This document shows, piece after piece, positions 1 through 7,809 of a DNA stretch of 64,000 nt. Below the pieces are notes generated by a model. That model saw only the letters and a program-made list of their open reading frames with translations, did not search any database and was not told the origin of the DNA. The translations under genes and the position numbers were made by a program. The first letter of the stretch is position 1. Each line of letters begins with the position of its first letter. The stretch comes from CAYUEN01 sp964443745 (GTDB lineage Bacteria > Campylobacterota > Campylobacteria > Campylobacterales > QNZT01). The stretch lies in assembly GCA_964443745.1 (NCBI GenBank), contig CAYUEN010000001.1, positions 62,001 through 126,000 of the forward strand. The letters run 5' to 3'.

Positions 1-1
1 G

Positions 2-1255
2 AAAGAGGATCCGGAACGTTTTGGAGAGTATCTCAAAAAAATACCGAACGAATATCTGGGCGATATCGCGCTGGAGCTTCCGGAAAAGTACCTGAAGGGG
101 ATCATCGATCATCTGCCCAACAAAGACCTGGTGGAGGTGGTGCAGGAGCTTGAGAGCGACGATGCGACCGATCTGCTGCAAGATATCGAAGAGATCGATC
201 AGGAGCGTGCGGAGAAGATCCTCTCCTCGCTGGACAAGGAGGATCAAAAAGAGATCGCCCGACTCAAAAGCTACGAAGAGAACGAAGCGGGTGCGCATAT
301 GCAGACCGAACTTTTCAGTGCCAATATCGACGAAAAGATACTCGATGCGATCTCCCGTCTCAAACGGCTCAAAAAAGAGGGGGAGTTGGAAAATATCCAC
401 CAGGTTTTCATCACCGGAACGTTCAACAAACTGATGTTTACGATTCCTTTGGAAGATTTGCTCACTTTCGATTTCGAAAAGAGTTTCAGGGAGGAATTGA
501 CGGGTAGGGAAGAGGATTTCAAACCGATCATCGTACGGGATACGGACGATATCAGGGAGGTTGCCCACCTCTTCAGAGAGCATGATCTCTCCGTCGTACC
601 GGTCGTCAACGAGCAGAACGAGCTGATCGGCCGTATCACCTCTGATGACATCTACGATATCATCCAAGAGAGCGCGACCGAACAGATCTACAACCTCGCC
701 GGTGTCGATGATGAAGCGGAAGAGGAGGAGAATATCGTCGAAGCGGGTAAAAAACGCGGAATCTGGCTTTTTGTCAATCTGCTGACCGCGATTCTCGCCT
801 CGATCGTGATCCAGATGTTCGATCAGACGATCCAGGCGTACGTGGCGTTGGCGGTATTGATGCCGATCGTCGCGTCGATGGGAGGCAATGCCGGTACACA
901 GACGCTGACCGTTACGGTACGCAGACTCGCGCTGGGCGAAATCGATCTTAGCCATGCCAAAGAGACGATCAAGAAGGAGGTGTTGCTTTCGCTGGCGAAC
1001 GGTTTCGTTTTCGCGTTGATATTGGGGGTCATCGCGCTGATTTGGTTCGGACAGCCGCTGTTGGGGATGGTCATCGGCGCCTCCATGGTCATCAACCTCT
1101 TCGCCGCCGGATTTTTCGGTGCGATGATACCGCTGGTTCTCAAGCGTTTGCATATCGATCCCGCGGTCGGCAGTTCGGTGATTTTGACGACGGTGACCGA
1201 CGTTGTAGGTTTTTTCAGCTTCCTGGGGCTGGCGAATTGGATATTGGTGAAATAA
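2..1255 (+). CDS. mgtE: Magnesium transporter MgtE, 5' end missing
   Basis: The reading frame is open from base 2 to the TAA at 1253-1255, giving 417 visible residues; MgtE proteins are about 450, so roughly 30 residues lie before the window. The visible part holds the acidic N-terminal helical domain, a CBS pair (the second includes SVVPVVNEQNELIGRI) and about five membrane segments. The GGNAGTQTLTV stretch is the conserved MgtE membrane signature. It should be an inner-membrane Mg2+ channel gated by cytoplasmic Mg2+ through the N and CBS domains. The Nudix gene starts one base after its stop. Confidence 0.95.
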   Translation, partial: KEDPERFGEYLKKIPNEYLGDIALELPEKYLKGIIDHLPNKDLVEVVQELESDDATDLLQDIEEIDQERAEKILSSLDKEDQKEIARLKSYEENEAGAHMQTELFSANIDEKILDAISRLKRLKKEGELENIHQVFITGTFNKLMFTIPLEDLLTFDFEKSFREELTGREEDFKPIIVRDTDDIREVAHLFREHDLSVVPVVNEQNELIGRITSDDIYDIIQESATEQIYNLAGVDDEAEEEENIVEAGKKRGIWLFVNLLTAILASIVIQMFDQTIQAYVALAVLMPIVASMGGNAGTQTLTVTVRRLALGEIDLSHAKETIKKEVLLSLANGFVFALILGVIALIWFGQPLLGMVIGASMVINLFAAGFFGAMIPLVLKRLHIDPAVGSSVILTTVTDVVGFFSFLGLANWILVK

Positions 1256-1256
1256 G

Positions 1257-1817
1257 ATGGTGGAGATACTGAAGATCGAACCGGCTCGAAAGACGCGTTT
1301 TATCAAACCCAAGATCGTCCACTATCTGCAGGATGGGGTTTCCAAGACGTGGGAAGTGGTCGAAACGTACGACAGTGTGGCGATTTTGCTCTACCACAGA
1401 ACGAAAGAGGCGTTCGTGCTGGTGAGGCAGTTTCGACCCGCGGTCTATCTGAAAAACCATGAAGGGTATACGTACGAACTCTGTGCGGGTCTGGTGGACA
1501 AGAAGAAGCCGCTGGAGGTGATCGCCAAGGAGGAGATCCTCGAAGAGTGCGGATACGACGTGCCGGTTTCGGATATCAAGATCGTCAACACCTTCTTTAC
1601 GGCCGTCGGATTCGCGGGAGGAGAGCAGACGCTCTTTTATGCGGAGGTCGACGATACGCTGAAGGTGAGTGAAGGAGGCGGAATAGACGAAGAGTCGATC
1701 GAGGTGGTCTATCTGCCCGTTTCGGAGGCGAAGGCGTTCATCTTCGATACCGCCAAAGTCAAGACGCCGGGATTGATGTTTGCGTTTATGTGGTTTTTCG
1801 AGCGTCATTCATGTTGA
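1257..1817 (+). CDS. Nudix hydrolase, NUDT14-like (nucleoside-diphosphate sugar type)
   Basis: A 186-residue protein with a Nudix box at residues 78-100. The catalytic glutamates of the REUXEEXGU core are kept (E93, E96, E97), but the usual Arg is Glu92 and the upstream Glu is Lys84. The flanking pattern YELCAGLVD and EECGYDV is what eukaryotic NUDT14 (UDP-sugar diphosphatase) shows, so the likely reaction is hydrolysis of a nucleoside diphosphate sugar such as UDP-glucose or ADP-ribose; the substrate is inferred from family resemblance. It follows mgtE after one base. Its 3' end overlaps the convergent kinase gene by 32 bases. Confidence 0.85.
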   Translation: MVEILKIEPARKTRFIKPKIVHYLQDGVSKTWEVVETYDSVAILLYHRTKEAFVLVRQFRPAVYLKNHEGYTYELCAGLVDKKKPLEVIAKEEILEECGYDVPVSDIKIVNTFFTAVGFAGGEQTLFYAEVDDTLKVSEGGGIDEESIEVVYLPVSEAKAFIFDTAKVKTPGLMFAFMWFFERHSC

Positions 1818-3030
1818 TCTCGAAAATATTCTCTCCCCTTTCGTGGCGGTAGCCGAACTTGAAACCGTGCGCTTCCAGGATCGATTTGACGATATAGAGT
1901 CCCAGTCCGAATCCATGATCGCGTTTGTGCTCTTGTGAGAAGGGTTCGGTGTAGTATTCCAGCGGATGAGAGAGGGGTGCTCCCCTGGATCTGATCGCGA
2001 TTCTTTCGGGTGTAGCCTCGATCGTGACGGTGTGGTCGGGGCTGAATTTGATGCCGTTGTCGATCAGGTTTTTCAAAACCGTCGTAAAAAGCGAGGGATC
2101 TACGTCGATCAGAAAATCTTCGAACGCCGTTTTGACGCACTCCTCCCTCTTTTCATCCAGCAGCAGCTGTTTTTTCGCCGCTTCGACCAGTTTGGCAAAA
2201 CGCACCTTTTTTCGTTTGAGTTGTTCGATATGCGAAGCGATCTTTTCGACCTGGGCCAGTTCGGTGATGATCTCGTTCATCCGTTCGAACGCCCGGATCA
2301 GCGGCTCTCTGTTTTCCTCCTCCTCGACCATCTGCGCGAGGATTCTCCCCTTGGTTATCGGTGTTTTGAGTTCATGCATCATGTTGCGCATAAAAAGGTT
2401 TTTGGATGCGATCAAGTCGTTGATATAGGTGATGGCTCGGTTGAAACTGTCGGCGATCTTTCCGATTTCGTCGTTGCCCTCCTTCTCGATATGGATCTGT
2501 AGATCCCCCTCCGCGAACCGCTGAATCTGCCGATCGAGTTTGCGCAAAGGAGCGAGCTTTCGTATGAACGATACGTAGATGAAGATCAGCATTCCCAGAA
2601 TAGCCGCGAAAAAGAGCATCGCGATCGCGATATCGTAGTTTTTGGAGCGGGTATCCTTGAGTAGCAGGTTGTAGCCGTATTTTTGGATATAGATGTAGTA
2701 GATTCCGTCCAGTTCGAATATCCTGACCCTCCCGAAGTAGGACTCTTTCAGGTATCGGGTGGTTGCCTGGGTGATGATTTTGAGCTTTTCGTCACGGGAG
2801 GTGATCGGTGTGACATGGAAACGTTTATAGAGGGATTGGAGTTGTTCCTGGGTGGGGGAGAGTTCGAAGCCTGTCAGAAACAGATCGGAAATCAGGGTGT
2901 ATTTCTGGCGCTGTTCGCTGAAAAAGCGCTCCTTGTCCCACTGGACGAAAAAGACGAACGCGACGATGACCGCGCTGATGGCGATCATGAAGATCGTATG
3001 GACAAAGGTGAATATCGAGATGTTTTTCAT
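1786..3030 (-). CDS. Sensor histidine kinase, ArsS-like
   Basis: 414 residues. Two membrane segments (about 10-29 and 134-155) bracket a periplasmic sensor of about 100 residues. HAMP follows (about 158-210), then HisKA with the phosphoacceptor H219 in NMMHELKTPI, then an ATPase domain with N box DNGIKFSP and G box GFGLGL. The layout and the N terminus match the ArsS/RacS family of Campylobacterota; H. pylori ArsS senses acid. The start overlaps the response regulator stop by four bases (ATGA), so the two are coupled. What it senses here is unknown; being downstream of htrA suggests envelope stress. Confidence 0.92.
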   Translation of the reverse strand: MKNISIFTFVHTIFMIAISAVIVAFVFFVQWDKERFFSEQRQKYTLISDLFLTGFELSPTQEQLQSLYKRFHVTPITSRDEKLKIITQATTRYLKESYFGRVRIFELDGIYYIYIQKYGYNLLLKDTRSKNYDIAIAMLFFAAILGMLIFIYVSFIRKLAPLRKLDRQIQRFAEGDLQIHIEKEGNDEIGKIADSFNRAITYINDLIASKNLFMRNMMHELKTPITKGRILAQMVEEEENREPLIRAFERMNEIITELAQVEKIASHIEQLKRKKVRFAKLVEAAKKQLLLDEKREECVKTAFEDFLIDVDPSLFTTVLKNLIDNGIKFSPDHTVTIEATPERIAIRSRGAPLSHPLEYYTEPFSQEHKRDHGFGLGLYIVKSILEAHGFKFGYRHERGENIFEINMNDARKTT

Positions 3031-3695
3031 CGGATTTCAAGTTGATAGCCGACACCTCTGACGGATTTGATTTTGGCGGTTTCGGGGTCGATTTTGGCCA
3101 GTTTGTTGCGTATGCGGGAGATCATGACGTCGATGTTCTTCGGACTGCTGTCATCATCGATATGGCTGCTTTCGTAAATGAAACTCTCTCTGGAGATCGC
3201 CGCGCCAGGATGGGTGATCAGCTTTTCGAGGATGTCGAACTCCGCCGGTGTCAAGGTGAGCGGAACACCTTGGTAGGTGATCTGCAGTCCCTCCTTGTTG
3301 ATTTTGAAAGGGGAGGGGGTTTTTTCTTTTTCGATGGGGGGAGACTGTTTCTCTTTGCGCCTTAGGATCGTTTTGATTCTCGCCTCCAGCTCTCTGGGGT
3401 CGTAGGGTTTTGGCATATAGTCGTCGGCTCCGCGCTCGAGCCCCATAATCTTGTCGATAATATCGTCCCTGGCGGAGGAGATGATGATCGGAATGTCGCT
3501 GAATTTCCGGATTTTCGGGATCAGTTCGAGACCGTCGATACCCGGAAGCGTCAAATCGAGTATCAAAAGATCGTACGGATTGACTTCCAGTTCCGAGAGC
3601 CCCAGATAGGGCTCTTCGATATTGTGGACTTCGATATCGAATTTGTTCAGATATCGGGTGATGATTTCGGCCAGCTCCGGATCGTCCTCGATCAT
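3027..3695 (-). CDS. OmpR/PhoB-family response regulator
   Basis: Receiver plus winged-helix DNA-binding domain, 222 residues from the ATG at 3695. Acidic pocket D4/D5, phosphoacceptor D47 in LILDLTLPG, and Lys of MPKPYDP are present. The C terminus has the typical RGVGYQL end. The start is doubtful: in frame upstream lie codons reading I-I-R-V-L, which rebuild the first beta strand and put the phosphoacceptor at the usual position near 52. A strong AAGGAGG (3715-3721) sits 4 or 7 bases before ATC (3710) or ATA (3707) but 19 before the ATG. It lies between htrA and the kinase in one operon. Confidence 0.93.
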   Translation of the reverse strand: MIEDDPELAEIITRYLNKFDIEVHNIEEPYLGLSELEVNPYDLLILDLTLPGIDGLELIPKIRKFSDIPIIISSARDDIIDKIMGLERGADDYMPKPYDPRELEARIKTILRRKEKQSPPIEKEKTPSPFKINKEGLQITYQGVPLTLTPAEFDILEKLITHPGAAISRESFIYESSHIDDDSSPKNIDVMISRIRNKLAKIDPETAKIKSVRGVGYQLEIR

Positions 3696-3719
3696 AAGTA
3701 CACGTATGATGTCTCCTCC

Positions 3720-5126
3720 TTATTGGATCACGAACATCAGCACCGCGCCGTATCGGTTGACGTAGATCCTTTTGGGGCCGTCGGGATAGCGGTTGAGCGC
3801 TTTGGCGAGATCTCTCAAATTCTTGATGGGGATATCCTCTATCTGGATTATAACATCGCCAGCTTGAAAGCCCACTTTTTCGCCTTCGCTGCCGGGTGCG
3901 ATATCCTGGATCAAAACACCCTCGATATTGGGTGCGATTCGGTAGTTGTAGCGGTTTTTGGGATCCAGGTCGCTCAGATAGAGACCTCCGAGAATCTTAC
4001 CGCCTCTTGCCGCCGCGATCAGCGCCTCTCTGGAGCCGAGTTTGACTTCGACATCGATCTCCTTCTTGTCTCTCTCCACGCTCAAGGTCACTTTCTCTCC
4101 CGGTTTGTAGGAGGCGACGATTCTTTTGAGGTCGGCAGCGTTTTTCACCTTTTTGTCGTTGATCTTCCAGACCAGATCGCCGCGTCTGAGACCGTATTGT
4201 TCGGCCGGTCCTTCGGGCTCGACATCGACGATGACGGCGCCTTTTTTGTGGTTGTAGAGAGGTCTGAGCTTGGAAGTCAGATCGCTGATACTCACTCCCA
4301 GATAGCCACGGCTCACTTTTCCTTCTTCGATCAGCTTTTTGACGACATTTTTGACCATATCCACCGGAATCGCGAAACCGATACCGTTGTTGCCTCCGCT
4401 TCTGGAGATGATCACGCTGTTGATGCCGATGAGCGCGCCTCTGCTGTCGACCAGTGCGCCTCCCGAGTTGCCGGGGTTGATGGCAGCGTCGGTCTGGATG
4501 AAATTTTCATACTGGTTGATTCCCATTCTGTTTTTGTTGAGCGCCGAGATGATTCCCTGGGTCACCGTCTCTCCGATCCCGAAGGGGTTTCCGATCGCGA
4601 AGACGATATCACCGATCTTCAGATCTTCCGCATATCCCAATTTGATGGGTTTGAGGTTTTTGGCGTCGATCTTGATGACGGCCAGGTCGCTTTCGATATC
4701 CTGTCCGATCAGTTTGGCCGGATATTCACGGCTTTGATCTTTGAGTGTGACGGTGATTTCGTCGGCATTGTTGATGACATGTGCGTTGGTCACGATATAT
4801 CCGTCTTCGGAAAGGATCACGCCCGAGCCGAGTGCACGCTGCATTCGTTCTCTGGGGACCTGTTGTCGGTACATCGGCCCGAAAAACTGTTGAAAAAGCG
4901 GATCCATCGCGAGGTTGGAACTGCTTTGTATGCGAAGATGCTTGCTCGTGGAAATATTGACGATGCTATGCATCGCATCTTTGAGCGCTTCGTTGAAAGA
5001 GAGTATCTCGTTCGTACTGTTGGGCTGGATTCGTTTCGGGGAGGGGGTTGCCATATTGAAGTGAATCTCTTGTGCGATCAGATTCATCAGTAGCACTGAA
5101 ATCAGTAAAACGATTTTTTTCATCAT
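3720..5126 (-). CDS. htrA: Periplasmic serine protease HtrA/DegP (Do family)
   Basis: 468 residues: signal peptide (about 1-19), trypsin-like domain with triad H116 (TNAHVI), D147 (ESDLAVI) and S221 (GNSGGA), then two PDZ domains (about 265-360 and 385-465). It degrades or refolds damaged exported proteins in the periplasm. Its TAA stop is part of the Shine-Dalgarno of the response regulator gene, so protease and two-component system share a transcript. Four phased boxes upstream (5194-5231) suggest control by an OmpR-type regulator, most simply the one in the same operon. Confidence 0.96.
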   Translation of the reverse strand: MMKKIVLLISVLLMNLIAQEIHFNMATPSPKRIQPNSTNEILSFNEALKDAMHSIVNISTSKHLRIQSSSNLAMDPLFQQFFGPMYRQQVPRERMQRALGSGVILSEDGYIVTNAHVINNADEITVTLKDQSREYPAKLIGQDIESDLAVIKIDAKNLKPIKLGYAEDLKIGDIVFAIGNPFGIGETVTQGIISALNKNRMGINQYENFIQTDAAINPGNSGGALVDSRGALIGINSVIISRSGGNNGIGFAIPVDMVKNVVKKLIEEGKVSRGYLGVSISDLTSKLRPLYNHKKGAVIVDVEPEGPAEQYGLRRGDLVWKINDKKVKNAADLKRIVASYKPGEKVTLSVERDKKEIDVEVKLGSREALIAAARGGKILGGLYLSDLDPKNRYNYRIAPNIEGVLIQDIAPGSEGEKVGFQAGDVIIQIEDIPIKNLRDLAKALNRYPDGPKRIYVNRYGAVLMFVIQ

Positions 5127-5193
5127 ATCGATCCTTCCTTGACGAGTGGGTTTTATTTCATATTTTCAATACGCTAAGTGTAGCGAAGCTCTA

Positions 5194-5231
5194 TTAATCA
5201 TTCTCTAATGGAGCATTAACAGAGTGTTAAT
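5194..5231 (-). promoter_or_regulatory. Four direct repeats at exact 11-bp spacing before htrA
   Basis: On the minus strand, ATTAA, GTTAA, ATTAG and ATTAA start at 5231, 5220, 5209 and 5198, each 11 bp after the last. Direct half-sites on one DNA face at 11 bp are how PhoB/OmpR-type regulators bind. A possible -10 (TACACT, 5182-5177) follows, no -35 is seen, and the last boxes cover the -35 position, as in class II activation. Inference: binding site for the regulator encoded in the same operon. Confidence 0.6.
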
Positions 5232-5274
5232 AGTGAAAACTTATACGAAATTTCTTTGAAATGGCTGAATCCTC

Positions 5275-5303
5275 TTGACAAGACGAAAAAAAAGTATTAT
5301 AAT
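5275..5303 (+). promoter_or_regulatory. Consensus sigma-70 promoter of the hsp20 gene
   Basis: TTGACA (5275-5280), 17-bp spacer, TATAAT (5298-5303): a perfect match to both hexamers with ideal spacing. Campylobacterota promoters usually lack a conserved -35, so such a strong promoter fits a gene held down by a repressor. Start of transcription is expected near 5310. Confidence 0.85.
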
Positions 5304-5316
5304 TACACTCATAAAG

Positions 5317-5337
5317 CTTGATATAGATGATATCAAG
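5317..5337 (+). promoter_or_regulatory. HAIR-like operator (HspR type)
   Basis: Perfect inverted repeat CTTGATA-N7-TATCAAG, 21 bp in all (the dyad extends to 8 bp per arm). This is the size and spacing of the HspR-associated inverted repeat, CTTGAGT-N7-ACTCAAG, differing at the two inner bases of each arm. It lies just after the expected start of transcription, where a bound repressor would block the promoter. No hspR gene is in the window. Confidence 0.65.
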
Positions 5338-5362
5338 TTAAATGACACAGAAGGAGGAAGAG

Positions 5363-5791
5363 ATGATGGTGACGAAATTCGATCCCTTTGCGGAGATCAA
5401 AAGACTCGAAGACAGATTGTTCAAGGCGTATCCCGCGGTAGTTACGGAGGAAGGTGGTATTTCCAGTTTCGCTCCGACCGTGAATACGAGAGAGGACGAG
5501 AAAGCCTACCATATCGAGGTGGATCTTCCTGGAGTGAAGAAGGAGGATATCCATGTCGATGTGAGCGAAGGTGTCCTGACGATCTCTGGTGAACGCAAGT
5601 TCAAAAAAGAGGTGAAAGAGAAGGATTACTACAAAATCGAAAGCAGCTTCGGAAAATTCGAGAGAAGTTTCAGGCTGCCCGATGATGTGGACGAGGAGCA
5701 CATCGACGCCGAAACGAAAGACGGTGTGCTTGAAGTGACGCTCCCTAAGGTGAAAAAAGAGGAGAAAAAGAAGAAGATCGAAGTGAAATAA
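5363..5791 (+). CDS. Small heat-shock protein, Hsp20/alpha-crystallin family
   Basis: 142 residues from ATG 5363 (ATG 5366 also possible). AAGGAGG at 5351-5357 sets the start; the more upstream ATG at 5342 lies before it and is rejected. The alpha-crystallin domain covers about residues 30-128, with the family hallmark DGVLEVTLPK, and the tail carries an I-x-V motif (IEV) used in oligomer assembly. It is an ATP-independent holdase. It is single-gene: consensus promoter and HAIR-like operator before, terminator after (5805-5839). Confidence 0.95.
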   Translation: MMVTKFDPFAEIKRLEDRLFKAYPAVVTEEGGISSFAPTVNTREDEKAYHIEVDLPGVKKEDIHVDVSEGVLTISGERKFKKEVKEKDYYKIESSFGKFERSFRLPDDVDEEHIDAETKDGVLEVTLPKVKKEEKKKKIEVK

Positions 5792-5804
5792 ACTTCGAAA
5801 TTGC

Positions 5805-5839
5805 AAAAGGGGAGGCAGGTGTCGCTGTCGCCCCTTTTT
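5805..5839 (+). terminator. Terminator after hsp20
   Basis: AAAAGGGG (5805-5812) can pair with CCCCTTTT (5831-5838), leaving an 18-base loop and ending in a run of five T. It follows the hsp20 stop by 13 bases. Confidence 0.65.
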
Positions 5840-5856
5840 CCGTTCATATGGTATAG

Positions 5857-5876
5857 TTAGGCAATCATTTGCCTAA
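5857..5876 (+). promoter_or_regulatory. Inverted repeat just upstream of an unknown membrane-protein gene
   Basis: TTAGGCAA (5857-5864), TCAT, TTGCCTAA (5869-5876): a perfect 8-bp dyad. It starts where a -10-like TATAGT (5852-5857) ends and runs into the Shine-Dalgarno (AAAGGAG). It could be a repressor site over the start of transcription or an RNA hairpin next to the ribosome site. I do not recognise the regulator. Confidence 0.5.
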
Positions 5877-5885
5877 AGGAGTGTC

Positions 5886-6506
5886 ATGAATCCTCGTATC
5901 AAAGAGATTGTCGCGCAGATAGAGGCGCTTGAGCAGAGACTCAAAGAGGAGCTTGCGAAAGAGGAGATATCGATCGATTACAAGATCGAGAGAGGAAGAG
6001 TGTGGTTCGATCCTCAGGTGATAGCCCGTCAAAAAGAGGCGTTGGTCGATATTTTTACCTATATTCGAAACGCTCCGCTTCCCTATCTTCTGTCGGCTCC
6101 GATCATCTACGCGATGATCATTCCCGCAGTGATTCTGGATCTGTTCGTGACACTCTATCACCAAGTCAATTTCAGAATCTACGGTATTCCCCGTCTGAAG
6201 CGCAGTGATTATATCGTTTTTGATCGACACTATCTTGGTTATCTCAATACAATCGAAAAACTCAACTGTCTCTACTGCTCCTATTTCAACGGATTGATCG
6301 CCTATGTAGGCGAAATCGCCGCCCGTACCGAACTCTTCTGGTGCCCGATCAAGCATGCCAGGAAAATCGCCTATCGCCATAGCCGATACGAATACTTTCT
6401 TCCCTATGGAGAAGCCGAACATTTCAGAGAGAGGTTGGAAGAGTTGCGTCGTATGGTCAAAGAGAGTGAAAAGAGAGAAAGTAGTACTATAGAGGAAAAG
6501 GGATGA
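5886..6506 (+). CDS. Conserved membrane-associated protein with CxxC and CPxxH motifs, unknown function
   Basis: 206 residues; not assigned to a named family. An N-terminal coiled coil (about 1-30) precedes one long or hairpin membrane stretch (about 65-92). A conserved-looking cytoplasmic part follows, with C128-x2-C131 in LNCLYCSYFNG and C153-P-x2-H157. The Cys/His set could bind metal or a cluster; that is inference. The charged C-terminal tail is helical. ATG 5886 follows AAAGGAG by a normal gap. It is probably cotranscribed with the 67-residue protein that follows. Confidence 0.8.
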   Translation: MNPRIKEIVAQIEALEQRLKEELAKEEISIDYKIERGRVWFDPQVIARQKEALVDIFTYIRNAPLPYLLSAPIIYAMIIPAVILDLFVTLYHQVNFRIYGIPRLKRSDYIVFDRHYLGYLNTIEKLNCLYCSYFNGLIAYVGEIAARTELFWCPIKHARKIAYRHSRYEYFLPYGEAEHFRERLEELRRMVKESEKRESSTIEEKG

Positions 6507-6513
6507 AGGAGAG

Positions 6514-6717
6514 ATGATGGATGCGATTCAAAAAGAGCTCGAGAGTAGAAAAGAGGAGATCAAATTGGGAATGAAACTTCTTTTCGATACCAACTTTCGA
6601 ATTACGGAGTGGGACGTTCCCGAGGCCAACGAACGGGAAGTGGCCCAGATGCTCCTGGAAAAGATGCAGGAGGCGTTGGATGATCTGAAACGGGAGATTC
6701 TCTCCAAGAAGCTCTAA
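6514..6717 (+). CDS. Small helical protein, unknown function
   Basis: 67 residues, all predicted helix, highly charged, no membrane segment or cysteine. Start at ATG 6514 (or 6517) after AAGGAGAG. It begins seven bases after the Cys-rich membrane protein and probably shares its transcript. No family recognised. Confidence 0.7.
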   Translation: MMDAIQKELESRKEEIKLGMKLLFDTNFRITEWDVPEANEREVAQMLLEKMQEALDDLKREILSKKL

Positions 6718-6734
6718 GAGACGATACCGGTCCG

Positions 6735-6763
6735 CTGACGCTTTGGTACGGATTGGGTATAAT
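6735..6763 (+). promoter_or_regulatory. Sigma-70 promoter before the EI24-type gene
   Basis: CTGACG (6735-6740), 17-bp spacer, TATAAT (6758-6763). It would give a leader of about 110 bases before the start at 6882. The leader holds a purine-rich tract with a second Shine-Dalgarno-like AGGAGG that does not lead to an in-frame start. Confidence 0.65.
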
Positions 6764-6881
6764 GTGGTGGTGGACCCCGAAGAGAGGAAGAGAGAGGAGG
6801 GTTTACGATTGTGTCGGTCGAACCTTCCGTATCGACAAAGGTCGGCCCGTTTTGAAAAAAGAGTCGAGAGAGGAGCATGGT

Positions 6882-7808
6882 ATGAAAATGGCCGAAGTCT
6901 TTTTACGTAGCGTCAAGGATACGTTGAGTTGGAATGTACTGAAATTCGCATTGATGGCGGGAGTGCCGCTGATGGTGGTGTGGATTGGTATCGGAGTGCT
7001 CTTTTGGGAGCCCACGCTCGCGTTCACTTCGCAGTTCATCGAGTGGGTTCCCTTCTCCATTCTCAAAGCCAACGGCGCCTTTTTGATCGGTAGTTTCGTC
7101 TGGTTTCAAATCGTGCTGATCACTTTCGCGCTGGTGATCGCGATATTCAACGTGCCGATTTTTCGCTATCTAAACCCCCAGAAATACGAACTCTTTTCGG
7201 TCGTGACGATTTTGCTGATCGCACTTTTTTGGACGCTTTTTGCTTTTTTCAACTGGGATCTCATTTTCCACGAAGTCCAAAAAATCCTGACCTGGTTTCC
7301 GTTTCAGACGCTACAGGCGGGTGTCGCCGCTTTGTTGGCGATCATGATCTTCTACAACTTTTTCATCGTCTCTCTGGCGTTGGTGGTGCTGGTTTATCGT
7401 CGCCCCTTTCTTGAGACGCTGCAGTTGCGCGACTATCCGGATGCGACACCTCTGTATTCGGTCACAAAGCGCAGATTCGTCTCGGTGGCGGTTCGAGATG
7501 TCTTTATCTTTTTCGTATTGTTGATTCTTTTCTATCCGCTCTTTTTCGTGCCGTTTGCCAATATGCTTCTGCAGGTGTTTTTCTGGGCATGGCTGATCAA
7601 AGAGTCCTATTTTCTCTCCGCCTCCTCCCTCTATGCGAGCGAAGAGGAGATTCGAAGGCTCAAAAAGCATGGTTTGGTGATGTGGACGATCGCCTTTGTC
7701 GCGTCGATTTTGAACCTGGTACCCGTCATCAACATTCTCTCGCCCTTTTTCGCACAGATTATGTTCTTTCACTGGGTGATGCTCAACCGCCCCAAAGCCG
7801 AGGAATGA
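6882..7808 (+). CDS. EI24/CysZ-like multi-pass membrane protein
   Basis: 308 residues from ATG 6882, chosen because AGAGAGGAG lies 6 bases before it and because 43 upstream in-frame codons are arginine-rich and overlap the promoter. Six or so membrane segments and a final part (Ser-Leu-Tyr-Ala-Ser-x-Glu-Glu) resemble EI24-domain proteins. That family includes the sulfate importer CysZ, but many members have no known substrate, so none is assigned. The ppk2 gene starts one base after its stop. Confidence 0.75.
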   Translation: MKMAEVFLRSVKDTLSWNVLKFALMAGVPLMVVWIGIGVLFWEPTLAFTSQFIEWVPFSILKANGAFLIGSFVWFQIVLITFALVIAIFNVPIFRYLNPQKYELFSVVTILLIALFWTLFAFFNWDLIFHEVQKILTWFPFQTLQAGVAALLAIMIFYNFFIVSLALVVLVYRRPFLETLQLRDYPDATPLYSVTKRRFVSVAVRDVFIFFVLLILFYPLFFVPFANMLLQVFFWAWLIKESYFLSASSLYASEEEIRRLKKHGLVMWTIAFVASILNLVPVINILSPFFAQIMFFHWVMLNRPKAEE

Positions 7809-7809
7809 G

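Noticed and set aside
3624..5093. 489-codon plus-strand frame opposite htrA
   Set aside because: It is fully antisense to a gene with intact catalytic motifs, has Asp/Val/Phe-rich shadow composition and no ribosome site.
6753..6881. 43-codon N-terminal extension of the EI24-type protein
   Set aside because: Overlaps the TATAAT promoter, is Arg/Trp-rich, and the start at 6882 has a good ribosome site.
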